Shown: one piece after another, positions 1 through 5,730 of the stretch | Layout: each line of letters opens with the position of its first letter | Position numbering within the stretch: the first letter of the stretch is position 1 | Assembly: GCA_026388365.1 (NCBI GenBank) | Contig: JAPLJW010000077.1 | Span: 1-6,451, forward strand | DNA length: 6,451 nucleotides | Origin: Deltaproteobacteria bacterium | GTDB taxonomy: Bacteria; Desulfobacterota; Syntrophia; Syntrophales; UBA5619 | Direction: 5' to 3' | The notes under the pieces: model-generated | The model's database searches: none | What the model was told of the DNA's origin: nothing | What the model saw: the letters and a program-made list of their open reading frames with translations, nothing else | Program-made: the position numbers and the translations under genes

Positions 1-637
1 CGCTGATCAGCGACTGCACATCAAAAATCATGTCGGAGGTGTTGGAATTCTGCATGACCTGACCGTTAAGGATCGCCCGGAGGCCGAGAATGTTTGGATC
101 CGGAATTTCATCCCCCGTTACGAGACAGGGCCCGAGAGGGCAGAAGGTATCGAAGCTCTTGCCCCGCGCCCATTGTTTCTTCTGTTTTTCAATCTGCCAG
201 TCGCGTGCGCTGACGTCGTTTGCGCACGCGTATCCCAGAACATACCCGAGGGCGTCTTCACGACTCACGTTTTTTGCCCTCCGGCCGATGATCACGGCAA
301 GCTCCGCCTCATAATCGACCCGGTCCGGCCCCACCGACGGCAGGAGGATCATCTCGTCCGGCCCGATCACGGTCGTTGTCGCCTTGATGAACAGGACCGG
401 AATCTCCGGTCGGCTGATTTTCGTTTCCTCTGCATGGCGGCCGTAATTGACTCCGACGGCAAGGATATTGGGGGGGTCCAGCGGGGAAAGGAGACGTCCG
501 ATACGGGCCGTCTGTCCGGTGATTTCAAGTTTGCCGAACAGGTCGCCCCGGACGATTCGGGCCTCTTCCGGTCGATCCGTCTCGATGCTTCCCAGGCAGA
601 TTTTTCCATCTTCGGATAAAAAACGCACGATTTTCAT
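1..637 (-). CDS. Fumarylacetoacetate hydrolase (FAH) family protein, C-terminus cut by window edge
   Basis: The reading frame starts at the ATG at 637-635 and stays open for 212 codons to the window edge, so the C-terminal part is missing. An AGGAG Shine-Dalgarno at 644-648 fixes the start. Residues 1-50 form a small divergent N-terminal region. The FAH fold follows: NILAVGVNYGRHAEE at about 57-71, VDYEAELAVIIGR at 107-119, GYACANDVSARDWQ at 135-148 and ARGKSFDTFCPLGPCLVT near 156-173, then NSNTSDMIFDV. In this family the two glutamates of YEAEL (E110, E112) and the aspartate of ANDVS (D141) bind the divalent metal; all are present. Family members are hydrolases, decarboxylases or isomerases/hydratases of acylpyruvates and related oxo-diacids (for example 2-hydroxyhepta-2,4-diene-1,7-dioate isomerase or acylpyruvase), usually in aromatic or amino-acid catabolism. 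The substrate cannot be told from sequence, and no pathway neighbour is visible. It is transcribed away from the adjacent MCE operon. Confidence 0.93.
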   Translation of the reverse strand, partial: MKIVRFLSEDGKICLGSIETDRPEEARIVRGDLFGKLEITGQTARIGRLLSPLDPPNILAVGVNYGRHAEETKISRPEIPVLFIKATTTVIGPDEMILLPSVGPDRVDYEAELAVIIGRRAKNVSREDALGYVLGYACANDVSARDWQIEKQKKQWARGKSFDTFCPLGPCLVTGDEIPDPNILGLRAILNGQVMQNSNTSDMIFDVQSLIS

Positions 638-643
638 AGCCTG

Positions 644-648
644 CTCCT
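644..648 (-). promoter_or_regulatory. Ribosome binding site of the FAH family gene
   Basis: AGGAG on the minus strand, followed by seven or so bases and then the ATG at 637-635. It is the only good Shine-Dalgarno near the conserved N-terminus, so it decides the start. Confidence 0.75.
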
Positions 649-713
649 GATGGACATTTTGTGCTTCTATAGCAGGATCCGTAAAAAAAAGAAATTGCTT
701 CATTGAATCTCAT

Positions 714-742
714 TTGCACGTGGAGCCTTCTTGTGTTAGAAT
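714..742 (+). promoter_or_regulatory. Candidate sigma70-type promoter of the MCE operon
   Basis: TTGCAC (714-719) and TAGAAT (737-742) are separated by exactly 17 bases. The -10 matches the TATAAT consensus at five of six positions; the -35 matches only TTG. A start point about seven bases after the -10 would lie near 749-750, only about five bases before the permease ATG at 755. It is the only gap upstream of the four overlapping genes, so a promoter is expected here. It was found by eye; a different sigma factor or start point is possible. Confidence 0.45.
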
Positions 743-754
743 CTGTCATACGTT

Positions 755-1540
755 ATGATCAAGGCCATTGGCAATATCGGCGAGGCGGCCATGCACACAA
801 CCTTTTCGTTGTGCGGCACGCTTGCGTTTGCCGCCCGGGTCTTCCTCAATTTTTTTGACCGCCGGACATACAACAGCGCTTCCCGCATGGTTTTCATCCG
901 TCAGCTCTACTTCACCTCGGTTCAGATCCTGCCGCTGTTTCTTTTCGTGGCGGTGATCTTCGGTTCCCTGATCAATGGCATGGCCTTTCAGGTGATGAGG
1001 AACCTGGGACTGAGTGAATACCAGGGATGGCTGCTGATGGGTTTCGTCGTCACAGAACTGTCACCCTTCGTGACGGTGCTGCTGATCGCGCTCCGTTCCA
1101 GTTCGGCGATCAACGCCGAGATCGCGGTGATGAATGTCAACCGAGAGCTGAATACCCTCGAAAAATTCCGGATCGATGTGATCCATTATCTCTTTATTCC
1201 GCGGATGCTCAGCGGGATGTTTTCGATGGTTTTCCTGACCAGCCTTTTCGTACTGGTGGTCCTTTCAATCGGACTCCTCGTCTCCAGTCTGGTCTTCGGA
1301 ACCAGCATGGACGCCTATATCGATACATTGCTGCATTCCGCCGACGTTCCGGATATCGTCATCATGCTGATCAAGTGCGCGACCTTCGGGTTTTTCATCA
1401 CGCTGATCCCGATTAGACTCGGCTTGAACGCCTCGAAGGAGCTGACGAACATCCCCATTGCGGTCTTAAACTGCATGGTCAAGGTCTTCATAGCCATCGT
1501 AACCATCGAGGTGCTGTCATCGATTGTAAGATTCATTTGA
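755..1540 (+). CDS. mlaE: MlaE/YrbE-type ABC transporter permease of an MCE lipid-transport system
   Basis: This 261-residue integral membrane protein has the length and architecture of MlaE permeases, which form a homodimer in the inner membrane beneath an MCE ring and move phospholipids between the membranes. The N-terminal amphipathic stretch (IGNIGEAA, residues 5-12) resembles the MlaE elbow helix. QLYFTSVQILPLFLFVAVIFG (50-70) matches the first core helix. Residues 101-155, from ELSPFVTVLLIALR through SSAINAEIAVMNVNRELNTLE to YLFIPRMLSGM, follow the most conserved MlaE block (typically ELGPVLTALLVAGRVGSA, AELGTM, then EALEVMG and PRVLAG). Further hydrophobic helices lie near 157-180, 200-221 and 237-258. 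The family is clear, but several usually invariant residues differ (GSA to SSA, ELGTM to EIAVM). The start at 755 keeps the N-terminal helix; there is an in-frame TAG at 737-739 just upstream and no visible Shine-Dalgarno. Its stop overlaps the next start (TTGA at 1537-1540). Confidence 0.9.
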   Translation: MIKAIGNIGEAAMHTTFSLCGTLAFAARVFLNFFDRRTYNSASRMVFIRQLYFTSVQILPLFLFVAVIFGSLINGMAFQVMRNLGLSEYQGWLLMGFVVTELSPFVTVLLIALRSSSAINAEIAVMNVNRELNTLEKFRIDVIHYLFIPRMLSGMFSMVFLTSLFVLVVLSIGLLVSSLVFGTSMDAYIDTLLHSADVPDIVIMLIKCATFGFFITLIPIRLGLNASKELTNIPIAVLNCMVKVFIAIVTIEVLSSIVRFI

Positions 1541-2007
1541 GCTTCTTCGATAGCGAAGATGCCTTACAGACATCATTGGATGTGTTCCTGGAGGAACACA
1601 AGACGCATCTGGGGCTGGTCTCCCTGGAGGTCCCCCTGATATCCAATCTGTTCGTGTGGAACAACATCGCCCTGATCCGCCAATACCACGAGAATATGCC
1701 CTGGGAAGAGGCGAAGACGCTGGCGCTGGATCTCCTGCAACGTTTCGGCATGGCGGCAACCGCCGAGAAACGGAATCCGTTCCTCACCGCGGAGGAGCGC
1801 TTCTGCATCTTGCTTATCCGGGCGGCGATGGTCCGCGACGCCGTTGTCGTTCTGGACAGGCCTTTCCGGATCTTTCCGGACCTACCGGATGGGCGATTTT
1901 TCACGGATTCCATCCGGAAGGTCGATGATTTGATTGCAGAAGCCCATATTTTCGACTATAGCTGGGAAAAAGAACGCTACGATACAAACGATGACGCAGA
2001 GAATTGA
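1537..2007 (+). CDS. Short degenerate ABC ATPase-like protein (MlaF position), no Walker A
   Basis: The gene lies exactly where the ATPase MlaF is found in many MCE operons, but encodes 156 residues against about 260-270 for MlaF. It looks like the second half of an ABC nucleotide-binding domain. SNLFVWNNIAL (36-46) resembles the post-Q-loop segment (MNVFDNVAYPL in E. coli MlaF). EEAKTLALDLLQRFGM (57-72) resembles the helical domain. NPFLTAEERFCILLIRAAMVR (80-100) sits where the signature LSGGxxxRxAxARA would be, and VVVLDRPF (103-110) where Walker B plus the catalytic Glu (LLxDEPF) would be. There is no Walker A, the signature reads LTAEE, and the catalytic Glu is Arg108. A canonical H-loop is not seen; the tail is charged. 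ATP hydrolysis by this protein alone is therefore very unlikely (inference). The start is a TTG overlapping the permease stop, with at most a weak Shine-Dalgarno (TAAGA near 1527-1531); a start slightly downstream is possible. The end overlaps the MCE gene by 17 bases. The open frame and tight packing argue for a functional gene. Confidence 0.75.
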   Translation: MSFFDSEDALQTSLDVFLEEHKTHLGLVSLEVPLISNLFVWNNIALIRQYHENMPWEEAKTLALDLLQRFGMAATAEKRNPFLTAEERFCILLIRAAMVRDAVVVLDRPFRIFPDLPDGRFFTDSIRKVDDLIAEAHIFDYSWEKERYDTNDDAEN

Positions 2008-2944
2008 ATTCAAGGTAGGGCTCTTCATCACGATCACGTCCCTTCTGATCCTGGTCTCGATCGGGTATGTGGCCTACAAAAAGGGAGCGTTCTCCAAGGT
2101 CTATACCTACACCCTCTCCTCGAAGACGGGTGAGAACCTGACGGAAGGAATGCCGGTCGCCGTATGGGGGTTCACAATCGGCCGGGTCAGCTCGCTGGAA
2201 TTGAACGACCAGGGCACTGTTCTCATCCACATCAAGATCCCGGAGCGCCATATCCGAATGATCCGGGCGGACAGCAAATTCATCCTCGACAAGCCGCTGA
2301 TCGGTTCGCCGCGGATTATCGTTAAGACCACCAACCTCAACGGACCCCCTCTCCCGCCGCTGACGATCCCGGAACTGACCGAATCCAATGATATCAACGA
2401 GATTATCAAGCGGGCTCAGCCAATTATCGACAAGGCGGACCGGATCATGGCCAACATTGAAGGCATTACCGCGAATCTCGCCGATCCCAAAGGAGACGTG
2501 AACCGGATTCTCCGAAACGCAGAGGTGTTGGTTGCCCGTTTCTCCAAGAGGGATTCCCTTCTGGAGATGGCCGTCGGCGATCCGGAAAGCGTCAAATCGA
2601 TCCACGAGGCCCTGAAGAAGCTCCGGGACATCACCGTCAAGGCGGACGGGATTCTCCAGCGGGTCGATGAGATGGCCGCTAAGACCGATGAGGAGTTCTA
2701 CGGCCGGGACGGCGTCCTGCCGCAGTTTCGGAACATTCTCCGCGACCTGCTGACGAAACTGGCAAAGATCGATGCCACGTTCGACAACATCAACAAGATC
2801 AGTACCGAGGCGGCCGATTCTACGACAGATCTGAAGGGCCTCCGGAAGGAACTGGATGAAACGATTACGACCATCCGAGACTTGGCTGACGAGATCGATC
2901 GGATCATCCCCTTCAAAACCAGACCAGAGATCAAGCTGCCATGA
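1991..2944 (+). CDS. mlaD: MlaD-type MCE domain protein, membrane-anchored substrate-binding component
   Basis: The 317-residue protein starts with a short cytoplasmic MTQRIEFKVG, typical of MCE proteins. A single transmembrane anchor follows (about 9-28, FITITSLLILVSIGYVAY). One MCE domain spans about 36-114: YTLSSKTGENLTEGMPVAVWG, IGRVSSLEL, VLIHIKIPE and the FILDKPLIGSPRIIV strand. Residues 130-305 are predicted long charged helices with heptad-like spacing and no second MCE domain. MCE proteins form hexameric rings on the periplasmic face of the inner membrane that pass lipids to or from the MlaE-type permease; the long helical tail may form a tube or needle, as in longer family members such as PqiB or LetB (inference). 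E. coli MlaD is about 183 residues, so this tail is a substantial extension. The ATG at 1991 was chosen over an in-frame TTG at 1934, because the family starts just before the anchor. It overlaps the preceding gene by 17 bases and the next by 4 (ATGA at 2941-2944). Confidence 0.92.
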   Translation: MTQRIEFKVGLFITITSLLILVSIGYVAYKKGAFSKVYTYTLSSKTGENLTEGMPVAVWGFTIGRVSSLELNDQGTVLIHIKIPERHIRMIRADSKFILDKPLIGSPRIIVKTTNLNGPPLPPLTIPELTESNDINEIIKRAQPIIDKADRIMANIEGITANLADPKGDVNRILRNAEVLVARFSKRDSLLEMAVGDPESVKSIHEALKKLRDITVKADGILQRVDEMAAKTDEEFYGRDGVLPQFRNILRDLLTKLAKIDATFDNINKISTEAADSTTDLKGLRKELDETITTIRDLADEIDRIIPFKTRPEIKLP

Positions 2945-3600
2945 AGAAGTTATTCTGTTTGCTGTTTCCAATCCTTCTGCTGGCAGGTTGCGCCAAGCCC
3001 GCACCGCTGTGGATTGTTGCGGGTCATAAGCAATTGGAGGCATTCAAACAGGACTTTCTGACCGGCCGCGAGCCGACCATCACGGAGTTCCATTTTCGGA
3101 AGGCCGTCGAGGAGATCAAGAAAGGCGGCGATGCGAATCTCCTGGGGAAGGCATGGCTGACACGGATGGCCTTGCAGATCGCCGTTCTGAGGGAGCCGGA
3201 CGAAGGCGATTACGTGAAGACTGAGGCCGCAGATGCGGTTCCCGCGAACCGGAATTTTTATCGTTTCCTCAAGGGGGATGCGGCGACGGTGGACGTTTCG
3301 CTGCTGCCGGAACCCTACCGTCCGTTTTGGGCGGCGTTACGGAACGGTAATACCGCAAAGGCGGCCGGCGCAATCACCGCGATTGATGACCCTCTCTCCC
3401 GTCTGATCGCATCGGGCCTTGCCGTCCGCCACCGGCTGGAGACGGAGGTGATCCTCCGGACCGCCGTCGAGACCGCTTCGCGGAGCGGCTGGAAGAGGGC
3501 CCTGCTGGCCTGGCTCGAACGGCTGAAATCCTTTTATGAAGCGGCGGGAGACGCCGAAAGGGCCTCCGCCATTCGATCCCGCATCGATCTGATGAATTAA
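2941..3600 (+). CDS. Lipoprotein of unknown function, last gene of the MCE operon
   Basis: The 219-residue product begins MKKLFCLLFPILLLAGC. This is a signal peptide of two lysines, a hydrophobic core and the lipobox LAGC, with lipidated Cys17. The residue after the cysteine is Ala, not Asp, which by the E. coli sorting rule favours the outer membrane (inference). I do not recognise the mature domain. It is helix-rich, and the end (ALLAWLERLKSFYEAAGDAERASAIRSRIDLM, read in two pieces around residue 200) resembles a tetratricopeptide-type helical pair. The start overlaps the MCE gene stop (ATGA), so translation is coupled. In other MCE systems the operon often includes a lipoprotein that links the inner-membrane ring to the outer membrane (PqiC in the Pqi system; MlaA and soluble MlaC in Mla). 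A similar bridging role is plausible here by position only; there is no clear sequence likeness to PqiC, MlaC or MlaA. Confidence 0.85.
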   Translation: MKKLFCLLFPILLLAGCAKPAPLWIVAGHKQLEAFKQDFLTGREPTITEFHFRKAVEEIKKGGDANLLGKAWLTRMALQIAVLREPDEGDYVKTEAADAVPANRNFYRFLKGDAATVDVSLLPEPYRPFWAALRNGNTAKAAGAITAIDDPLSRLIASGLAVRHRLETEVILRTAVETASRSGWKRALLAWLERLKSFYEAAGDAERASAIRSRIDLMN

Positions 3601-3617
3601 AACGGATAGAAAGAAGC

Positions 3618-3935
3618 CTACTTTCCCTTTGCCGGCAACTGAATCCGCCGTCTCGCCGGATCCGTCTGCGGCCGGTAGAGAATCGCCGTATGGCCGATCA
3701 TCCCGACCTGTGCGCTTCCGGTTTGGTCGACCAGTTCGTCCGTGAGGGTCTCCTTCTGTTCCTTATCCTTGAAATCGTTTAACTTTATCTTGAGCAGTTC
3801 ATGCCGGGAAAGTCCCTCATCGGTGGCCCGGACGATCCCATCCGTGATCCCTTCCTTTCCGATAAGGACAACAGGGTTCAGGTCGTGGGCCAGACCTCGC
3901 AGATATTTCTTTTCAAATCCCTTCAGGGGTTTCAT
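3618..3935 (-). CDS. yhbY: YhbY-type CRM-domain RNA-binding protein (ribosome assembly)
   Basis: A 105-residue protein consisting of a single CRM (CRS1-YhbY) domain. It begins MKPLKGFEKKYLRGLAHDL, followed by the GxxG-type loop IGKEGIT (25-31) that contacts RNA. HELLKIKLNDF (45-55) matches the conserved ELIKVK segment, and QVGMIGHTAILYRPQ (76-90) the closing VQxIGxxxVLYR strand. In E. coli YhbY associates with pre-50S particles and assists large-subunit assembly in the cytoplasm. A short basic tail follows (PARRRIQLPAKGK). The ATG at 3935-3933 has a strong AGGAG seven bases upstream (3943-3947); a longer upstream reading in this frame lacks family similarity. The start lies inside the last codons of pdxT, which it overlaps by 23 bases, so it is probably the third gene of the pdxS-pdxT-yhbY message. 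It converges on the MCE operon with 17 bases between stops. Confidence 0.93.
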   Translation of the reverse strand: MKPLKGFEKKYLRGLAHDLNPVVLIGKEGITDGIVRATDEGLSRHELLKIKLNDFKDKEQKETLTDELVDQTGSAQVGMIGHTAILYRPQTDPARRRIQLPAKGK

Positions 3936-4671
3936 GATCAATCTCCTGTGGCAATACCTCCGCGAGAGGTTCGGCGGACCGCTTTTCGATGGGCGTGATA
4001 CGCGCGAGACGCATCCAGCTTGTTTTATCCCAGGAGGGATGGATTGCCGCTTCCTCCCCCCCGGGCCGGAGGCCGCATTTGCGCGCAAAATAGCGGTGAA
4101 ATGCGAGAGAAGGGGTCAGTTCGGGATGAAAAATAGTCACCAGGACCCCGGGTGATTCGGCCGCCGCGATGAAATCGCCGATCCGGAGGAGGACATCCAC
4201 CCCTGCACCCACACGGATGATCTTGGGGGCGCGGATGAAGGTGAGCGGGATGGGTGTTGGGGAAAGCTCCGGGATGGAGGCTTCGCTGGCGAAGCTGTCC
4301 AACTGGCTCCCGAAGCTGTTTCTCGTAATCTCGATGTCGATCAGACCGAGGTGGGGCGCCTCTCCTGTAATTGATTTTGCAAGCAGAATTGCCCCCGCGC
4401 AGGTTCCCCAGAGTTTCATCCCTTCATGGAATTTCCGGATGATGACCTTATCGATATTGAATATGCGCAACAATCGGGCAAGGCAGGTACTTTCGCCGCC
4501 GGGCAGGATCATTCCGACCAGGTCTTCTAAGTCTTCCGCCTGTTTGACCGTCCGGGCGGCGACGCCAAGACGCTCCAGGTGATCCAGGTGTTCGCACACG
4601 TCCCCCTGGAGACCCAGGACGCCGATCATCTTTTCTGCGGCGATGGGGGGCTTCAATTCAACGCGGCTCAT
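3913..4671 (-). CDS. pdxT: Pyridoxal 5'-phosphate synthase glutaminase subunit PdxT, with a long C-terminal extension
   Basis: PdxT is a class I glutamine amidotransferase that hydrolyses glutamine and channels the ammonia to PdxS. IGVLGLQGDVCEHL (16-29) is the family N-terminus. LPGGEST (56-62) is the glutamine-binding loop, GTCAGAILLA (89-98) carries the nucleophile Cys91, and FHPELT (181-186) carries His182 and Glu184 of the catalytic triad. All key residues are present. The protein is 252 residues; B. subtilis PdxT is about 196. The family core ends near FARKCG (195-200), leaving about 50 extra residues that overlap the yhbY start. At the N-terminus, the ATG at 4671 was chosen because AGGA lies about ten bases upstream; the alternative ATG at 4629 begins directly at the conserved MIGVLGLQGDV but has a poorer ribosome binding site, so the first 14 residues are uncertain. 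It lies 23 bases downstream of pdxS. Confidence 0.95.
   Translation of the reverse strand: MSRVELKPPIAAEKMIGVLGLQGDVCEHLDHLERLGVAARTVKQAEDLEDLVGMILPGGESTCLARLLRIFNIDKVIIRKFHEGMKLWGTCAGAILLAKSITGEAPHLGLIDIEITRNSFGSQLDSFASEASIPELSPTPIPLTFIRAPKIIRVGAGVDVLLRIGDFIAAAESPGVLVTIFHPELTPSLAFHRYFARKCGLRPGGEEAAIHPSWDKTSWMRLARITPIEKRSAEPLAEVLPQEIDHETPEGI
3943..3947 (-). promoter_or_regulatory. Ribosome binding site of yhbY inside the pdxT coding region
   Basis: AGGAG on the minus strand, seven bases before the yhbY ATG (3935-3933). It lies within the 3' end of pdxT, so yhbY can be re-initiated by ribosomes finishing pdxT. It fixes the yhbY start. Confidence 0.75.
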
Positions 4672-4694
4672 CGATTCCGTCCTGAAGATCTCCC

Positions 4695-5576
4695 CTACCA
4701 GCCGCGGCCGGCCAGGAGCTGTTCCTTCGGAATGGCTGCGATCTCCAGGCCGGGCATCGCTTCGCCAAGTCCCATGGAGGCTTCGAGGACCTTGGCCGGA
4801 TCGTTGAAATAGGCCGTGGCCTTGACGATCGCCCGGGCGCGAACGGCCGGCGTCGCCGATTTGAAGATCCCGGAGCCGACGAAGACCCCGTCACAACCGA
4901 GTTGCATCATGAGCGCCGCATCGGCCGGCGTCGCAATCCCGCCCGCGGCAAAGTTGACGACCGGCAGGCGGCCGAGTTCCCTCACCTTGAGGGCCAGTTC
5001 ATAGGGAATGCCGTTCGCTTTGGCGAAACCAGTCACCTCTTCCACCGGCATGTGGGCAAGCTGGCGGATCTCGCGGTTCATCGTTCGCATGTGGCGGACG
5101 GCCTCGACGACGTTGCCGGTTCCGGCCTCGCCCTTGGTGCGGATCATCGCCGCACCCTCGGCGATCCTCCGCAACGCCTCCCCGAGGTTCCGGGCTCCGC
5201 AGACGAAGGGGATGGAAAATTTCGTCTTGTCGATGTGGCACTCCTCATCGGCGGGGGTCAGAACCTCGCTTTCATCGATGTAATCGATCTTCAGGGCCTC
5301 GATGACCTGGGCCTCCACAAAGTGGCCGATTCGGGCCTTCGCCATGACGGGGATGGAAACGGCCTTCTTGATCTCTGCAATCATCGCCGGGTCGGACATC
5401 CGGGCCACCCCGCCGTCCCGCCGGATGTCTGCCGGAACCCTCTCCAGGGCCATGACGGCCACGGCACCCGCCTCCTCGGCGATCTTCGCCTGTTCCACAT
5501 TGGTCACATCCATGATGACGCCGCCTTTAAGCATCTGCGCCAGTTGGACATTGAGTTCATATCTTTTTGCGTCCAT
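4695..5576 (-). CDS. pdxS: Pyridoxal 5'-phosphate synthase subunit PdxS
   Basis: PdxS is the TIM-barrel synthase that condenses ribose 5-phosphate (or ribulose 5-phosphate), glyceraldehyde 3-phosphate and PdxT-supplied ammonia into PLP. In known structures twelve copies form a double ring decorated by PdxT. The 293-residue length is normal. Landmarks are [15 protein letters not shown] (16-30) with Asp23, [10 protein letters not shown] (43-52), the catalytic Lys80 in [13 protein letters not shown] (78-90), [12 protein letters not shown] (99-110), the second lysine Lys148 in [14 protein letters not shown] (146-159) and the phosphate-binding [14 protein letters not shown] and GSGIFKS segments. 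Sequence conservation is very high throughout, and both lysines that carry the imine intermediates are in place. The ATG at 5576-5574 follows a consensus GGAGGT with ten bases of spacing. It is the first gene of the pdxS-pdxT-yhbY group, and its upstream gap carries promoter-like sequences. Confidence 0.98.
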   Translation of the reverse strand: MDAKRYELNVQLAQMLKGGVIMDVTNVEQAKIAEEAGAVAVMALERVPADIRRDGGVARMSDPAMIAEIKKAVSIPVMAKARIGHFVEAQVIEALKIDYIDESEVLTPADEECHIDKTKFSIPFVCGARNLGEALRRIAEGAAMIRTKGEAGTGNVVEAVRHMRTMNREIRQLAHMPVEEVTGFAKANGIPYELALKVRELGRLPVVNFAAGGIATPADAALMMQLGCDGVFVGSGIFKSATPAVRARAIVKATAYFNDPAKVLEASMGLGEAMPGLEIAAIPKEQLLAGRGW

Positions 5577-5586
5577 GATATTTTTT

Positions 5587-5592
5587 ACCTCC
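5587..5592 (-). promoter_or_regulatory. Strong ribosome binding site of pdxS
   Basis: GGAGGT on the minus strand, a full match to the 16S rRNA tail, ten bases before the pdxS ATG. It is the strongest Shine-Dalgarno of a gene in the window, fitting a highly expressed enzyme. Confidence 0.8.
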
Positions 5593-5627
5593 CCGATAAA
5601 TTCATCACATACGTTTTTTATGGTATT

Positions 5628-5656
5628 AATATAATGCCGTCAAGGACAATTAGCAA
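5628..5656 (-). promoter_or_regulatory. Candidate sigma70-type promoter of pdxS-pdxT-yhbY
   Basis: On the minus strand TTGCTA (5656-5651) and TATATT (5633-5628) are 17 bases apart. The -35 matches consensus at four of six positions and the -10 at five of six. A second, overlapping arrangement is TTGACG (5643-5638) with TAAAAA (5620-5615), also 17 bases apart. Either would give a leader of a few dozen bases before pdxS. The region is A+T-rich compared with its surroundings. No MocR/PdxR operator could be recognised with confidence. Confidence 0.4.
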
Positions 5657-5730
5657 GGGCTCAAACGCCTGAAATCACCTCCCTGAGTCTACGGATTTCG
5701 CCTTATTTCATCGGCGTTGCGGATTGGAAA

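Larger units (their letters stand above)
638..754. other. Divergent intergenic region between the FAH gene and the MCE operon
   Basis: 117 bases holding the control sequences of two divergent transcripts. The plus-strand promoter candidate is at 714-742. For the minus-strand FAH gene the best -10 is TATAGA (671-666), but it has only a T-rich, poor -35, beside a run of eight A (683-690 on the plus strand). No operator repeat was seen. Confidence 0.5.
5577..5730. other. Intergenic region between hisF and pdxS
   Basis: 154 bases with no gene on either strand. It holds the pdxS ribosome binding site and two overlapping promoter candidates near its pdxS end. Near the hisF end there is only a weak hairpin possibility (CGCC/GGCG with a ten-base loop, about 5700-5717) without a T-run, so a clear hisF terminator is not visible. 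An isolated AGGGAGGTG (5684-5676, minus) looks like a Shine-Dalgarno but is followed by no usable reading frame. Confidence 0.6.

Noticed and set aside
173..619. A 148-codon plus-strand open frame opposite the FAH gene
   Set aside because: The minus strand carries an unmistakable FAH family protein with all metal ligands; this frame is its shadow.
1934..1990. A longer start (TTG at 1934) for the MCE protein
   Set aside because: The extra 19 residues lie entirely inside the previous gene and before the typical short cytoplasmic leader; the ATG at 1991 gives the usual family N-terminus.
1537..2007. The ATPase-like gene as a simple pseudogene or frameshift of a full mlaF
   Set aside because: The frame is uninterrupted, overlaps both neighbours in coupled fashion, and there is no nearby sequence for the missing N-terminal half; decay would usually leave stops or gaps. 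It remains possible until compared with relatives.
1901..3043. A 380-codon open frame on the minus strand opposite the MCE gene
   Set aside because: It is the antisense of a clear MCE coding sequence in a GC-rich genome, shows no recognisable domain, and begins inside the lipoprotein gene.
3609..3625. A small inverted repeat GAAAG/CTTTC between the convergent lipoprotein gene and yhbY, as a bidirectional terminator
   Set aside because: The stem is only five weak pairs and no proper T-run follows on either strand; it also overlaps the yhbY stop.
4902..5672. A 256-codon plus-strand open frame opposite pdxS
   Set aside because: pdxS on the other strand is highly conserved; the plus-strand product is rich in His, Gly and Asp with no family likeness, typical of an antisense shadow.
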